The notes beneath the pieces were generated by a model. That model did no database searches and was not told the DNA's origin. It saw only the letters and a list, made by a program, of their open reading frames with translations. From an uncultured Clostridia bacterium (GTDB lineage Bacteria > Bacillota > Clostridia > Christensenellales > UBA1242), in NCBI GenBank assembly GCA_934746515.1, contig CAKVFH010000005.1:28681-92680 (forward strand): DNA of 64,000 nt. Direction: 5' to 3'. Positions 1-8,246 of the stretch are shown here, one piece after another. Each line of letters begins with the position of its first letter. Positions within the stretch are counted from its first letter, which is position 1. Made by a program: the position numbers and the translations under genes.

Positions 1-680
1 GAAATCTTGCACTCACTGCATATTTAAAAAAGACACAATCACTTGAGCAAAGCATTAAGCTTATGAGCAAACTTTTGGGAGTTAGACAAACTGTTTTGCC
101 ACTCTCCGAAGACTTTTTGACACTTGTTGGTGAAACAACAGAAGGTGAGTTTGTTGAAGGCGAAGAGCAAATTGACGAAGCAAACAAAAAATATAAACGC
201 ATTTTCTATAAAGAAAAGCCACATGTAACACCTTCAATAATCACAAAAATCAAGCAAGCAGATCTCATACTTTTAAGCATGGGAAGTTTGTATACAAGTT
301 TGATTCCAACGCTTATTTGTCCTGAAATTGTCAAGGCAATAAAAGATTCAAAGGCAACAGTTATGTATGTTTGCAATCTTGTTACTCAAGTTGGTGTAAC
401 AGACCACTTCACTGTTAGCGACCACATTAAAGTTATTGAAAACTATTTGGGCGAAAATGGTGTTAATTGCGTTATAGTGAACGATGAATCAATCAGCGAT
501 AATTTTGTTAAAAAATACAGAGAACAAGAGAACAAAGAGTTTGTTAGAACTGACGAAGAAAATTTGAAGAATATGAACTGCGAAGTTATTAAATCTAATC
601 TTATCACAACTGAAGACGGAACAGTTAAGCACGATGCTTTGAAGTTGAGCTCTATAATCTTTTCATATTTGTTTAGATAA
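1..680 (+). CDS. yvcK: Gluconeogenesis factor YvcK/CofD-like protein, 3' part (5' end outside window)
   Basis: The reading frame is already open at base 3 and runs to the TAA at 678-680, so only the C-terminal part is present. The visible start has the NLALTAYLKK...LLGVRQTVLPLSED pattern and then a GE-rich stretch typical of the YvcK (UPF0052) family. A later segment, ILLSMGSLYTSLIPTLICPEI, resembles the family's conserved GPGSLYTSIIPNL block, with GP replaced by SM. In Bacillus, YvcK is needed for growth on gluconeogenic carbon and for cell-wall control, and it lies in yvcJKL. The upstream partners are not visible here. The internal ATG at 63 is not the start, because conserved sequence precedes it. 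A hairpin terminator follows. Confidence 0.88.
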   Translation, partial: NLALTAYLKKTQSLEQSIKLMSKLLGVRQTVLPLSEDFLTLVGETTEGEFVEGEEQIDEANKKYKRIFYKEKPHVTPSIITKIKQADLILLSMGSLYTSLIPTLICPEIVKAIKDSKATVMYVCNLVTQVGVTDHFTVSDHIKVIENYLGENGVNCVIVNDESISDNFVKKYREQENKEFVRTDEENLKNMNCEVIKSNLITTEDGTVKHDALKLSSIIFSYLFR

Positions 681-684
681 ATTT

Positions 685-720
685 GGCTTGCTAGACATTA
701 TTGTTTAGCAAGTTTTTATT
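685..720 (+). terminator. Rho-independent terminator after yvcK
   Basis: CTTGCTA (687-693) pairs with TAGCAAG (706-712), followed by a T-rich tail. It lies just after the yvcK stop. The rest of the gap to 857 is AT-rich and shows no gene. Confidence 0.75.
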
Positions 721-857
721 TGCAGAAAAATATATTTGTAACACTGATTTTATTTTTTGAGCTATATTTATAATTTTGAACAAAAACTCGATTTTTGATT
801 TCACTTTTTGATTGGTTCATGCTAGAATACTGGGGAAAGAATTAAAAGGAGCTTATT

Positions 858-1577
858 ATGGTTTCGGAAAAATTTTATGTAGGTTACAGCGAAATCAATA
901 GAAATTTTCAGCTTTCAAATGTTGGGCTATTAAACTATTTTCAAGATATTGCAACAATTCATGGAACTCAAGCTGACGATAGTTTGAAAACTCATGATAG
1001 TTGTTGGTTTTTGACTTCCTATAAGGTTAAGATTTTTAAGCGTCCAGAATATGAAACATTTTTTAAACTTTCAACTTGGAGCAAGGGAATTAAAGGCTTC
1101 ACAGCGTCAAGAGAATTTGAAATTAAAGATGATGACGGCAACTTGATGGTTTCGGCAATTTCAAACTGGATTAGAGTCAACAAACATACTCAAAAAGTTG
1201 AAAGAATAACGCCTGAACTTATTGAAGCATACAAGGTTGAAGATTATTCAAACTTTGATTTTGAATGGATTCCAAAAATTGCTGAATGTGAAAAAGTTGA
1301 CTTTGAAAAAACGATTGTGGCAGATAGAAACTATATTGACATTCACAACCACGTGAACAATGTTTCATATCTTAAAATTGCAAATCTATTTTTGCCAGAA
1401 GATGTCTACAATTCAAACGAACCGCTTGAGTTTGAAATTATGTATAGAAACGCAATTAAGTACGGAGAAACTTTCAAGTGCATTTACACTGAAACGGAAG
1501 ACTACTATAACATTACAATGAAAAACGAAGACAAAACTGAACTTTTCGCGATTGTGAGACTTTATAAAAATAAATAA
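858..1577 (+). CDS. Acyl-ACP thioesterase
   Basis: A 239-aa double hot-dog protein of the FatA/FatB-like bacterial acyl-ACP thioesterase family, which releases free fatty acids from acyl carrier protein in the cytosol. The N-terminal half carries the Y.V...D.NR.F.L.....YFQDIA-type entry. The second half has the conserved DIHNHVNNVSYL block (residues 161-172), with the Asn and His (N164, H165) used in catalysis in this family. The start ATG is preceded by AAGGAG at 846-851. The gene stands alone between two terminators. Specificity (chain length) cannot be read from the sequence. Confidence 0.9.
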   Translation: MVSEKFYVGYSEINRNFQLSNVGLLNYFQDIATIHGTQADDSLKTHDSCWFLTSYKVKIFKRPEYETFFKLSTWSKGIKGFTASREFEIKDDDGNLMVSAISNWIRVNKHTQKVERITPELIEAYKVEDYSNFDFEWIPKIAECEKVDFEKTIVADRNYIDIHNHVNNVSYLKIANLFLPEDVYNSNEPLEFEIMYRNAIKYGETFKCIYTETEDYYNITMKNEDKTELFAIVRLYKNK

Positions 1578-1591
1578 AATTAAAAATAAAA

Positions 1592-1630
1592 AAAAGGAGC
1601 TTTACAAGATTGTATTGCTCCTTTTATTTT
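1592..1630 (+). terminator. Rho-independent terminator after the thioesterase gene
   Basis: AAAAGGAGC (1592-1600) pairs with GCTCCTTTT (1617-1625) around a 16-nt loop and is followed by ATTTTGTTTG. Confidence 0.8.
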
Positions 1631-1737
1631 GTTTGTTTTTTTGTTTAGTGTAACAATAGTGGCTGTGAATTTTTGCATAATAAATAACTATAAATTAGCA
1701 GTTATTTTTATGTATTTTATTGCACTTTAAAACAAAA

Positions 1738-1785
1738 AAGTGCTTGATGGATTGAAGTTTTTATTCAATTAAGCATCAAATATAA
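1738..1785 (-). terminator. Terminator for the FTR-like gene
   Basis: On the minus strand, TTGATGCTTAATTGAA pairs imperfectly with TTCAATCCATCAAGCA and is followed by a T-run (the A-run at 1732-1738 on the plus strand). It lies directly downstream of the minus-strand gene ending at 1794. Confidence 0.6.
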
Positions 1786-1793
1786 ATTGCAAC

Positions 1794-1991
1794 TTATTTA
1801 TATTTGTAATAGAGCCTGCAATAGCAAAAGCCTTCGAAGTTTGGGTCTTTTATTTGGTCGCGAAATTCTTTGCACATGCACTTGTTTTCTTCAATATTTT
1901 TGCGTTTGCAAGGGCAGTAGCCACCGGTTCTTTTCAAGCCTTCTTGAACAGCTTTCACAACTTCCGCGTCCGGATTAAAAACAACTTTCAT
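1794..1991 (-). CDS. Ferredoxin-thioredoxin reductase catalytic-subunit-like protein
   Basis: A 65-aa protein with three CxC pairs: CPC at 26-28, CMC at 38-40 and CYC at 56-58, followed by RLYYK. This is the pattern of the ferredoxin-thioredoxin reductase catalytic chain, where four cysteines hold a 4Fe-4S cluster and two form the redox disulfide. The usual third pair is CHC, and here its His is Tyr. The spacing between the first two pairs is also shorter than in the plant enzyme. No FTR variable-chain gene is next to it, so its electron partner is unknown. The start is supported by AAGGAG on the minus strand (1997-2002). The gene is monocistronic. Confidence 0.75.
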   Translation of the reverse strand: MKVVFNPDAEVVKAVQEGLKRTGGYCPCKRKNIEENKCMCKEFRDQIKDPNFEGFCYCRLYYKYK

Positions 1992-2120
1992 ATTCGCTCC
2001 TTAAACTATTTTATAATTTTTAACAATGAGCCAAATTATATGCAATAAAATTAAAAAGTCAAATTTAATATAGTTTTTACTATTATTAGTTTACATGAAA
2101 ATTTTGATTTTGACAATAAA

Positions 2121-2143
2121 AAAACAACTCTTGTGAGTTGTTT
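2121..2143 (-). terminator. Terminator after tRNA-Asn
   Basis: AACAACTC and GAGTTGTT form a perfect stem around TTGT. Reading on the minus strand, the stem is followed by a run of Ts just after the tRNA 3' end. Unlike the two other tRNAs here, there is no repeat array behind it. Confidence 0.8.
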
Positions 2144-2147
2144 CTTT

Positions 2148-2222
2148 TGGCTCCCCAGGTAGGGTTCGAACCTACGGCCTATCGATTAACAGTCGAGTGC
2201 TCCACCACTGAGCTACTGGGGA
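2148..2222 (-). tRNA. tRNA-Asn (GTT)
   Basis: A 75-nt cloverleaf including an encoded CCA. The acceptor arms TCCCCAG and CTGGGGA pair, the T-arm is GTAGGTTCGAACCCTAC, and the anticodon loop CTGTTAA gives GTT. A compact terminator lies immediately downstream on the minus strand. It is useful as the local control: a major tRNA without tail repeats. Confidence 0.95.
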
Positions 2223-2418
2223 ATATTTAATTTCGTTCTTCAAAAGAACAAGTGTATTATATACCATGATTAAAAATAATGCAACAGTTTTTTTGAAAAA
2301 TTTTAAAGATTTTATTTTTTTGTATAATTGTTACTTTTTTTGAATTTATTGATTGTTTTTGCTTTTTCTGGTGGCGTTAATTTTTGGATTATGATAAACT
2401 GAAAATAGGAGAAATCTT

Positions 2419-3084
2419 ATGAGAAATATATTTTTAGATTTAAAAATAAAAAGGGAATTAAGAGAGTTTCAAAGATTTAAGGAACATTACGATTTTAAGC
2501 CTTTAAAACTTACTCAAAAGTCTGACGGTTCAGTTTTTGTTGGCGAAATTTGCATTCGTGAAGGTGAAGACGGCGAATGGGTTGGCGAAACAGAATCATT
2601 TGTCAATGTTGGCTACAAAATTCATGGTGCGATGCCAAAGGTTTTGTCAAATTTATTTCCTTACAATTTTTATTTTAGGGGGCACAAACTCGCTTCGATT
2701 GAGCCAATTTTTCAAGCATTTAAGTTTAAAGATAAGAAAATGCAAAAGGCTTTATTTCCTTATTATGGGCTAAATTCTAACAACATAAAAGCTTGTTCAG
2801 ATTATGATTGGAAAAGAACAGGAATTGTTTATTTTCTTGGCAAAAAAATGAACCGCTATGAAAAAGAGTATACTGATTTTATTGATGAAGTGTATATCAA
2901 TGCAATTCAAAATCCGCTGTATAGAAATGTTTTGAAAAATGTTGGCGACAGATATATTTTGCATGCTATGGGTGAGCCAAAGCAAGAAAACACTTCTTGG
3001 ACAAGAGAAGAATTTGAAAGAGAACTCAATTGTTTGAAAGATTTTATTATTTCTAAAGACTCAGGAAAATTAAAAAATTATTAA
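2419..3084 (+). CDS. NADAR-domain protein (YbiA-like)
   Basis: A 221-aa protein whose residues from about 75 on resemble the NADAR/YbiA fold: PKVLSNLFP, then FRGHKLASIEPIFQAFKFKD (the family's S.E...QA.KF block), and a C-terminal YILHAMG. NADAR proteins are N-glycosidases acting on reactive riboflavin intermediates or ADP-ribosylated guanine. Which substrate applies here is not visible. The first 70 residues are an extra N-terminal segment I do not recognise. The start ATG follows AGGAG. The gene lies 75 bp upstream of prs on the same strand with no clear terminator between, so the two may be cotranscribed. Confidence 0.68.
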   Translation: MRNIFLDLKIKRELREFQRFKEHYDFKPLKLTQKSDGSVFVGEICIREGEDGEWVGETESFVNVGYKIHGAMPKVLSNLFPYNFYFRGHKLASIEPIFQAFKFKDKKMQKALFPYYGLNSNNIKACSDYDWKRTGIVYFLGKKMNRYEKEYTDFIDEVYINAIQNPLYRNVLKNVGDRYILHAMGEPKQENTSWTREEFERELNCLKDFIISKDSGKLKNY

Positions 3085-3159
3085 CCACAACGGAAAATTT
3101 TAATTTAAGAAAAAATTTAATTTAAACAAAAGAAACTTGAAAAAAAGATAGGTGGGGTT

Positions 3160-4257
3160 ATGTTTGAAAATGTTGGATTGATAGTGCTTAAAGGCTTTGA
3201 AGACAGGGGTAAGGCTGTCAATGATTATTTGTGTGATTTGCTGGGTGAAAAGCGAAACTATATTATTGATATTGATTCGCCAAGATTTAGCAACGGCGAA
3301 GGCAAAGTTCAGATAAATGAGACCATTAGAGGCAAGGATATTTATATTATTGCAGATGTTGGAAACTATTTTGTGACTTATGATTTGTATGGCGAGAAAA
3401 ACCGAATGAGTCCAGACGATCATTTTTTGGATATCATTAGAACAATTTCTGCAATTAGTGGAAAAGCAAGGAAAATCACGCTTTTCATGCCACTTATGTA
3501 TTCTTCAAGGCAACATAGAAGAAAAACAAGAGAATCACTTGACTGTGCAATGGCGCTGCGATATTTGGAGTTTTTGGGTGTTAATAACATTATTACTTTT
3601 GATATTCACGACCCTGAAATTCAAAACACAATTCCGACCGGAAGCTTTGATTCAATCTTTCCGATGTATTCTATTTTAAAATATTTTATAAAAAATGAAA
3701 AACATGATATTTCAAAAGATAAAATGGTTGTAATCAGTCCTGATGTCGGGGCAATGGAGCGAACAAAACGCTATGCTAGCATTTTAAATTTGGACTTGGG
3801 ACTCTATTACAAAAGGCGAGATTACACGAGAGTTGTGAATGGCAAAAATCCAATTTTGCAACACGAATACATTGGGCCAGATGTTAAAGACAAAGACCTT
3901 TTGATTGTTGATGATATGCTTTCATCTGGTGAAAGTATAATTGATATTGTGACCAGAATGAAAGATAAAGGTTGCAAAGATGTGTTTGTTATAACCACAT
4001 TTTCATTCTTCACAAATGGGCTTGAAAAGTTTGATGAACTCTACAAAAATGGGCTTATCAAAAAGGTGTATTCAACCAATGCTTCGTTTTTGAATCCAGA
4101 ACTTAAATCAAGAGAATGGTTCTGCGAAATTGATCTTACAAAGTGCATTGCGAAGGTTATAACCAGTTTGATTACAAACAAAGGCATTGGGGATATTTTG
4201 GACTCACAAGCAAAGCTCAAAAAACTTTTAGAAGAAATTAACGCAGGTGAAAAATAA
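3160..4257 (+). CDS. prs: Ribose-phosphate pyrophosphokinase
   Basis: A 365-aa PRPP synthetase, longer than the usual 310-320 residues. It makes PRPP from ribose 5-phosphate and ATP for nucleotide, His and Trp synthesis. Visible motifs are SRQHRRK (116-122, the YARQDRK-type ATP loop), FDIHDPEIQN (147-156) and the PRPP-binding VDDMLSSGES (250-259). The sequence is a divergent Prs form. The start ATG follows AGGTGGGG. A strong terminator follows. The NADAR gene upstream is probably in the same transcript. Confidence 0.88.
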   Translation: MFENVGLIVLKGFEDRGKAVNDYLCDLLGEKRNYIIDIDSPRFSNGEGKVQINETIRGKDIYIIADVGNYFVTYDLYGEKNRMSPDDHFLDIIRTISAISGKARKITLFMPLMYSSRQHRRKTRESLDCAMALRYLEFLGVNNIITFDIHDPEIQNTIPTGSFDSIFPMYSILKYFIKNEKHDISKDKMVVISPDVGAMERTKRYASILNLDLGLYYKRRDYTRVVNGKNPILQHEYIGPDVKDKDLLIVDDMLSSGESIIDIVTRMKDKGCKDVFVITTFSFFTNGLEKFDELYKNGLIKKVYSTNASFLNPELKSREWFCEIDLTKCIAKVITSLITNKGIGDILDSQAKLKKLLEEINAGEK

Positions 4258-4289
4258 ATCTAGCTGTTTGATTTTAGCTAACAAATAAA

Positions 4290-4325
4290 AAGAGAAGCCG
4301 GTTTTATTTTGGCTTCTTTTTTTTG
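4290..4325 (+). terminator. Terminator after prs
   Basis: AGAAGCC (4293-4299) pairs with GGCTTCT (4311-4317) around a T-rich loop and is followed by a run of eight or more Ts. Confidence 0.85.
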
Positions 4326-4386
4326 AATTTATTTTTGATTTTAACGGTGAAAGTATTTGAAATTTCGGCATTTAGGCTTTATTTAT

Positions 4387-4415
4387 TTTACTTTAGTTTT
4401 TAATTCGAATATAAT
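4387..4415 (+). promoter_or_regulatory. Probable promoter of mntP
   Basis: A TTTACT -35-like box (4387-4392) and TATAAT (4410-4415) are separated by 17 bp. The leader to the ATG is only about 15 nt, too short for a yybP-ykoY manganese riboswitch. Confidence 0.5.
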
Positions 4416-4436
4416 ATATCACACTGAAGGTAGGCT

Positions 4437-4994
4437 ATGGATATTTGGGAAATTATTTTGATTGCTATTGGTGTTTCTATGGATGCGTTTGCGGTTTCTA
4501 TTTGCAAAGGTTTGATGGCCAAAGAAAAAACGCTAAAAACCGCTGCTGTTTGTGGAATTTGGTTTGGTCTTTTTCAGGTTATTATGCCAGTTGCGGGATT
4601 TTATTTAGGAATATTGTTTGCTGGGCTCATTGAAAATATTGACCACTGGATTGCTTTTGTTTTACTTGGAATTATCGGTGCGAATATGATAAAAGAAGCA
4701 TTTTCAAAAAAGGAAGAAGAAGTTACAAACGATTTGTCTTTTGGAAAAATGCTTGTGCTGGCATTAGCAATCAGCATTGATGCTCTTGCAATAGGCATTA
4801 CTTTTGCACTTCTCAAAGTGAATTTGTGGGTTTGTGTGGCAATTATTGGTTGCACAACTTTTGCGTTCAGTTTTGTGGGTGCATTGATTGGTCACAAATT
4901 TGGTGAAAAACACAAAAACAAAGCTGAATTTGTTGGCGGATTGATTTTAATTTTGCTAGGAATAAAAATTTTGATTGAACACTTGTTTTTTTAA
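4437..4994 (+). CDS. mntP: Manganese efflux pump MntP
   Basis: A 185-aa membrane protein with six predicted helices and the internal duplication of the MntP (YebN) family. The two halves carry matching motifs, SMDAFAVSI (D16) and SIDALAIGI (D115), whose aspartates are needed for Mn2+ export. The role is expected to be Mn2+ efflux across the cytoplasmic membrane. It has its own promoter and the leader is too short for a riboswitch, so Mn control by the usual RNA element is not seen. The short GAAGG upstream of ATG 4437 is the likely ribosome site. Confidence 0.92.
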   Translation: MDIWEIILIAIGVSMDAFAVSICKGLMAKEKTLKTAAVCGIWFGLFQVIMPVAGFYLGILFAGLIENIDHWIAFVLLGIIGANMIKEAFSKKEEEVTNDLSFGKMLVLALAISIDALAIGITFALLKVNLWVCVAIIGCTTFAFSFVGALIGHKFGEKHKNKAEFVGGLILILLGIKILIEHLFF

Positions 4995-5029
4995 TATAAA
5001 AGTTGATAAACTAATTATGGGGGCAGGTT

Positions 5030-6010
5030 ATGGATATTGCAAAGGTTGTGTTTGAAGCGATTGATAAAATTTTTGATAGAAGCCAAAATCGCTCTGTTGA
5101 GATTGATGGCTCGGATAAAATTACTGAAATAAAGGATGTGAAATATTCGCAGACAAAGAAGTTTAATGCGCTTTTGGATGTTTACTATGACGCAGAAATA
5201 AAAGAAAAGAAACCGGTTATGTTTTATATTCATGGTGGCGGTTTTGTGGCTGGTGGAAAAGAATATCGCACTGCGCTTTCAAAATGGTTTGCGGTTCAAG
5301 GTTATTTTGTTGCAAATGTAAACTATGGTTTGAGCCCTGATTGTGTGTTTCCAGAGCAAATCAAACACTTGGTTTCGGCTCTTAATTGGGTGAAGAGAGT
5401 TTCTAAAAAATACAATCTTAACCTTGATAGAATTGTGGTTTCTGGCGATAGCGCTGGAGCATATTTTGCTTCAATGATGGCATGCATAACAGGAAGTGAC
5501 ACTTTAAAGAAAAAAATCGGTGTAAAAACCGACTTGAAGTTTTGCGCAACAATTTTGAATTGTGGTCTTTATGATATGAAATCAATTTTGAGTAAGCGCT
5601 TGGCACTAGATCTCAACAGCAAAATCTTTGAGTCTTACACTGGAATCAAAAAAGATGAAGTGGAGCATTATAAATACAAAGATTGCTGCTCGCCACTGCA
5701 AATGATTCATAAATCATTCCCTCCAACATTTATTATTTTTGCTGAAAAAGATGTTTTTTGTGGCGGTCAGGCAGAAAGGTTAATAAAAAAGTTTGATGAT
5801 AAAAACATTTACTATGAGAGTTACAAATCGTCGTCATTGTTTGCCAATCACTGTTTTTCACTTGAATGGAAGGGTAAGGCAGCTGAAAGGGCAAATGAAC
5901 TGCAAGCCATGTTTTTAAAGAAAGTAAAAGACGGAGAGCTTCCAAGACATCAGTCAGAAACAACCATTTGCATTCATGAATCTGAAGATGACGGGCATGA
6001 TAAAGTTTAG
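5030..6010 (+). CDS. Alpha/beta-hydrolase, hormone-sensitive-lipase-type esterase
   Basis: A 326-aa carboxylesterase-like protein. The oxyanion motif HGGG is at residues 68-71, the nucleophile elbow GDSAG at 139-143 (S141), and the likely acid and base are D241 (AEKDVF) and H274 (ANHCF). The HGGG plus GDSAG combination defines the hormone-sensitive-lipase group of esterases. There is no signal peptide, so it acts in the cytosol. The last 40 residues are polar and variable. The start is preceded by a GGGGG-type ribosome site 35 bp after mntP, so it may share the mntP transcript. The substrate is unknown. Confidence 0.85.
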   Translation: MDIAKVVFEAIDKIFDRSQNRSVEIDGSDKITEIKDVKYSQTKKFNALLDVYYDAEIKEKKPVMFYIHGGGFVAGGKEYRTALSKWFAVQGYFVANVNYGLSPDCVFPEQIKHLVSALNWVKRVSKKYNLNLDRIVVSGDSAGAYFASMMACITGSDTLKKKIGVKTDLKFCATILNCGLYDMKSILSKRLALDLNSKIFESYTGIKKDEVEHYKYKDCCSPLQMIHKSFPPTFIIFAEKDVFCGGQAERLIKKFDDKNIYYESYKSSSLFANHCFSLEWKGKAAERANELQAMFLKKVKDGELPRHQSETTICIHESEDDGHDKV

Positions 6011-6052
6011 AAAAACTCGCATTGATTGGGTTTTAAAGTTAAAAAGACAATA

Positions 6053-6082
6053 AAAAAGCACCAGAGTTTCTGGTGCTTTTTG
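6053..6082. terminator. Bidirectional terminator between convergent genes
   Basis: AAAAAGCACCAGA pairs with TCTGGTGCTTTTT around GTT. The A-run and T-run on the two sides allow termination from both the esterase gene and the minus-strand gene ending at 6093. Confidence 0.9.
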
Positions 6083-6092
6083 GTTTCAAAAA

Positions 6093-6527
6093 TTATCTTA
6101 AAATGATTGTTGTGCTTGTTGGACAAATCTCGTCGCCTTCAGCCAAGATGATTTCTTGACCATGTTTGTATTCTTGAACATAGTTGCCAACGCGAACATT
6201 GAAAACTGTGATAGAATCGTTGCTTGCAAGGATTGTCCATTTGCCAGGTTTAACTTCTTCATTTTTGCCAACTTTAACAACTTTTCTTGGTTTGATGATG
6301 ATGTCACCTTTGATGTAAGTTACATTTTCAACGCCATCTTTGTCAACAATTGTTGCTTCTGGGGTATATCTAACTCCATGTTTGATGATAACATCATCAA
6401 CTTCACGTGTTTTTTCCTCAGCTCTAATTTTTGATTTTTTGATAGTGCTAACAATTGAACCGATTATTGCGATTACAATAACAAGGACAATAGCACCACT
6501 AACGATTAAATCTGCGATATGTGGCAT
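6093..6527 (-). CDS. Small membrane-anchored protein of unknown function
   Basis: A 144-aa protein with one N-terminal transmembrane segment (about residues 5-27, LIVSGAIVLVIVIAIIGSIV) followed by a basic stretch and a soluble, beta-rich domain of about 100 residues. The ATG at 6527 is chosen because GGAGGG (minus strand, 6532-6537) lies 4 nt ahead of it. A longer frame would start at TTG 6539 inside that ribosome site. I do not recognise the family. The soluble domain contains KDGVENVTYIKGDIIIKPRK and a possible cytosolic beta-sandwich or OB-like fold, but no catalytic motif. Confidence 0.7.
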   Translation of the reverse strand: MPHIADLIVSGAIVLVIVIAIIGSIVSTIKKSKIRAEEKTREVDDVIIKHGVRYTPEATIVDKDGVENVTYIKGDIIIKPRKVVKVGKNEEVKPGKWTILASNDSITVFNVRVGNYVQEYKHGQEIILAEGDEICPTSTTIILR

Positions 6528-6615
6528 AATACCCTCCAATACTTTTGTGACTTTAATATATCATATATATTTTTATTTTAGCAAGTATTTTTGACAAAAT
6601 AAGCAAAAATACTGA

Positions 6616-7293
6616 TTAGTTTTTGTTGCTTTTTAGTTTTTTGTTTACTAAGTCAGAGCATTTTTGAATTGTTTCGTCAATGTTTAGATTTGTGTTGTCA
6701 ACAACCACTGCATCTTCAACAACAATAAGTGGGGCAACATCGCGGTGTGTGTCACGGAAGTCGCGTTCTTGAAGGTTTGCCAAAACTTCTTCAAAAGTGC
6801 AATCAATGTGTTTTGATTGATTTTCAGTAAATCTTCGCATAGCTCTTGTTTTTTCATCTGCGGTCAAATAGATTTTAACATCAGCGTCTGGCAAAACAAT
6901 GCTGGTTATGTCTCTGCCATCAATAACACAATCGTAATTATTTGAAAAGTCGCCAACAACTTTCAAGTATTTTTCGCGGGCAAATGGGAATGCTGAAACC
7001 TTTGATGCGAGTTTGCTAACTTCTTCTTCGCGAAGATGAGCGGTTACATCGGTTCCATTCAAAAACATTTTTTGCTTGCTTTCATCAAATTTAATTTCGA
7101 TTTTTGCATTTTCAAGCATGTTTTTTACGGTGTCTTCGGTTGGCTCAAGCATATTTTTTTGCCAAAAAGCAATGCCCATGGTTCTGAAAATTGCTCCAGT
7201 GTCAAGGTGTTTTAAATTGAATTTTTTTGCTAGGCCTTCAGCAAGTTCACCTTTGCCACTTCCTGACAAGCCGTCAATTGCGATTTTTATCAT
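6616..7293 (-). CDS. cmk: Cytidylate kinase
   Basis: A 225-aa CMP/dCMP kinase. The P-loop GLSGSGKG lies at residues 8-15, followed by the LDTGAIFR block and IDGRDI, the CMP-binding and NMP-lid motifs of this family. It phosphorylates CMP and dCMP to diphosphates in the cytosol. The start follows AGGAGAA on the minus strand. In many Bacillota cmk precedes ribosomal protein S1 or the GTPase der, but here the neighbour is the small membrane protein at 6093, so that link is not kept. Confidence 0.93.
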   Translation of the reverse strand: MIKIAIDGLSGSGKGELAEGLAKKFNLKHLDTGAIFRTMGIAFWQKNMLEPTEDTVKNMLENAKIEIKFDESKQKMFLNGTDVTAHLREEEVSKLASKVSAFPFAREKYLKVVGDFSNNYDCVIDGRDITSIVLPDADVKIYLTADEKTRAMRRFTENQSKHIDCTFEEVLANLQERDFRDTHRDVAPLIVVEDAVVVDNTNLNIDETIQKCSDLVNKKLKSNKN

Positions 7294-7354
7294 AATATTC
7301 TCCTAAATAAATGATAACTTTTTCTGTTTATTAAGTCAAATATAGTGCGAAATA

Positions 7355-7383
7355 TTGACAAATTTTTAAGAATTTTGGATAAT
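7355..7383 (+). promoter_or_regulatory. Promoter giving a leaderless comF transcript
   Basis: Perfect -35 TTGACA (7355-7360), 17-bp spacer, GATAAT (7378-7383), then 6 nt and the ATG at 7390. Initiation 6-7 nt after the -10 would start at or next to the ATG. No Shine-Dalgarno is present in the preceding bases. Confidence 0.75.
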
Positions 7384-7389
7384 TGATAT

Positions 7390-8178
7390 ATGAGTTTTAA
7401 AACCGCGATAACTAAATTTTGGAACAAGGTTGAAGATTTGATTTTGTCAAACCATGCGTGTTTGTGTTGCAGAAGAGAAATTCCTGACGGCACAGAGTTT
7501 TCGCTTTGTGAAAAGTGTATGAAAAATTTAGAAAAAATCGATGGCAATGTTTGCAAAGTTTGTGGCGAGAAAATTTTGGAAGGCAATATTCTTTGTGACA
7601 GATGTAAACTTGTGAAGTTTAATTTTTCAAAGAGCAGGTCTTTTGCGGTGTACGGCGATGTGTCATCTAAAATCGTGAAAAGATTTAAGTATAACGGCAA
7701 GAAATATTATGCGGAATATATTGCAAAACTGATGAGCGAAAACAAAGATTATTTTGAAGGCGTCGACATTATCAGCTATGTTCCAATTGGTTCAAAAAGA
7801 AGAAAGGAAAGGGGTTTCAATCAAGCTGAAGAGATTGCAAAAGCTCTCTCTGTTTTAACAAACATTCCTTGTGTTGAACTTTTGAAGAAAGTTGGAAACG
7901 AAAGACATCAAGCGGGCTTATCTCAAAAAGACCGACAGAAAAACCTAGCCGGCACAATTGTGATTAACGAAGAAAACAAGAACTTAATTAAGGGCAAAAC
8001 AATTTTGGTTATTGATGATGTTTTCACAACTGGCGCAACGCTTTCAGAATGTGCGAAAGTTTTAAAGAGTGATAAATCAAACAAGCCTAAAGAAATTTGT
8101 TGTTACACTTTTGCAAAAACCATGCTAATTTCAACAAATAATGGTCAAAATCAACAAAATAATTGCGCAAATAATTAA
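7390..8178 (+). CDS. comF: ComF-family phosphoribosyltransferase-like protein
   Basis: A 262-aa ComFC/GntX-type protein. The N-terminal part is a cysteine-rich, probably zinc-binding region (C24, C26/C27, C40, C43, then C55, C58, C69, C72). The C-terminal part is a phosphoribosyltransferase fold with VPIGSKRRKERGFNQAEEIA (131-150) and the PRPP loop VIDDVFTTGAT (207-217). In transforming bacteria the protein helps bring in single-stranded DNA. Elsewhere it is found without other competence genes. No other com gene is in this window. The end (about 245-262) is a Gln/Asn-rich tail. Translation probably starts on a leaderless mRNA. Confidence 0.88.
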   Translation: MSFKTAITKFWNKVEDLILSNHACLCCRREIPDGTEFSLCEKCMKNLEKIDGNVCKVCGEKILEGNILCDRCKLVKFNFSKSRSFAVYGDVSSKIVKRFKYNGKKYYAEYIAKLMSENKDYFEGVDIISYVPIGSKRRKERGFNQAEEIAKALSVLTNIPCVELLKKVGNERHQAGLSQKDRQKNLAGTIVINEENKNLIKGKTILVIDDVFTTGATLSECAKVLKSDKSNKPKEICCYTFAKTMLISTNNGQNQQNNCANN

Positions 8179-8246
8179 ATAAAATTAAACTGAACTTTAC
8201 TTTATTTGAAAAATAGGGTATTATGGAATATGTTAAGGAGAAATAT

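Noticed and set aside
1787..2048. Plus-strand frames of 63 and 64 codons
   Set aside because: They lie opposite the FTR-like gene, which has clear CxC motifs and a ribosome site.
4326..4436. yybP-ykoY manganese riboswitch ahead of mntP
   Set aside because: The gap after the prs terminator is about 110 nt and contains the promoter, leaving a leader too short for the element.
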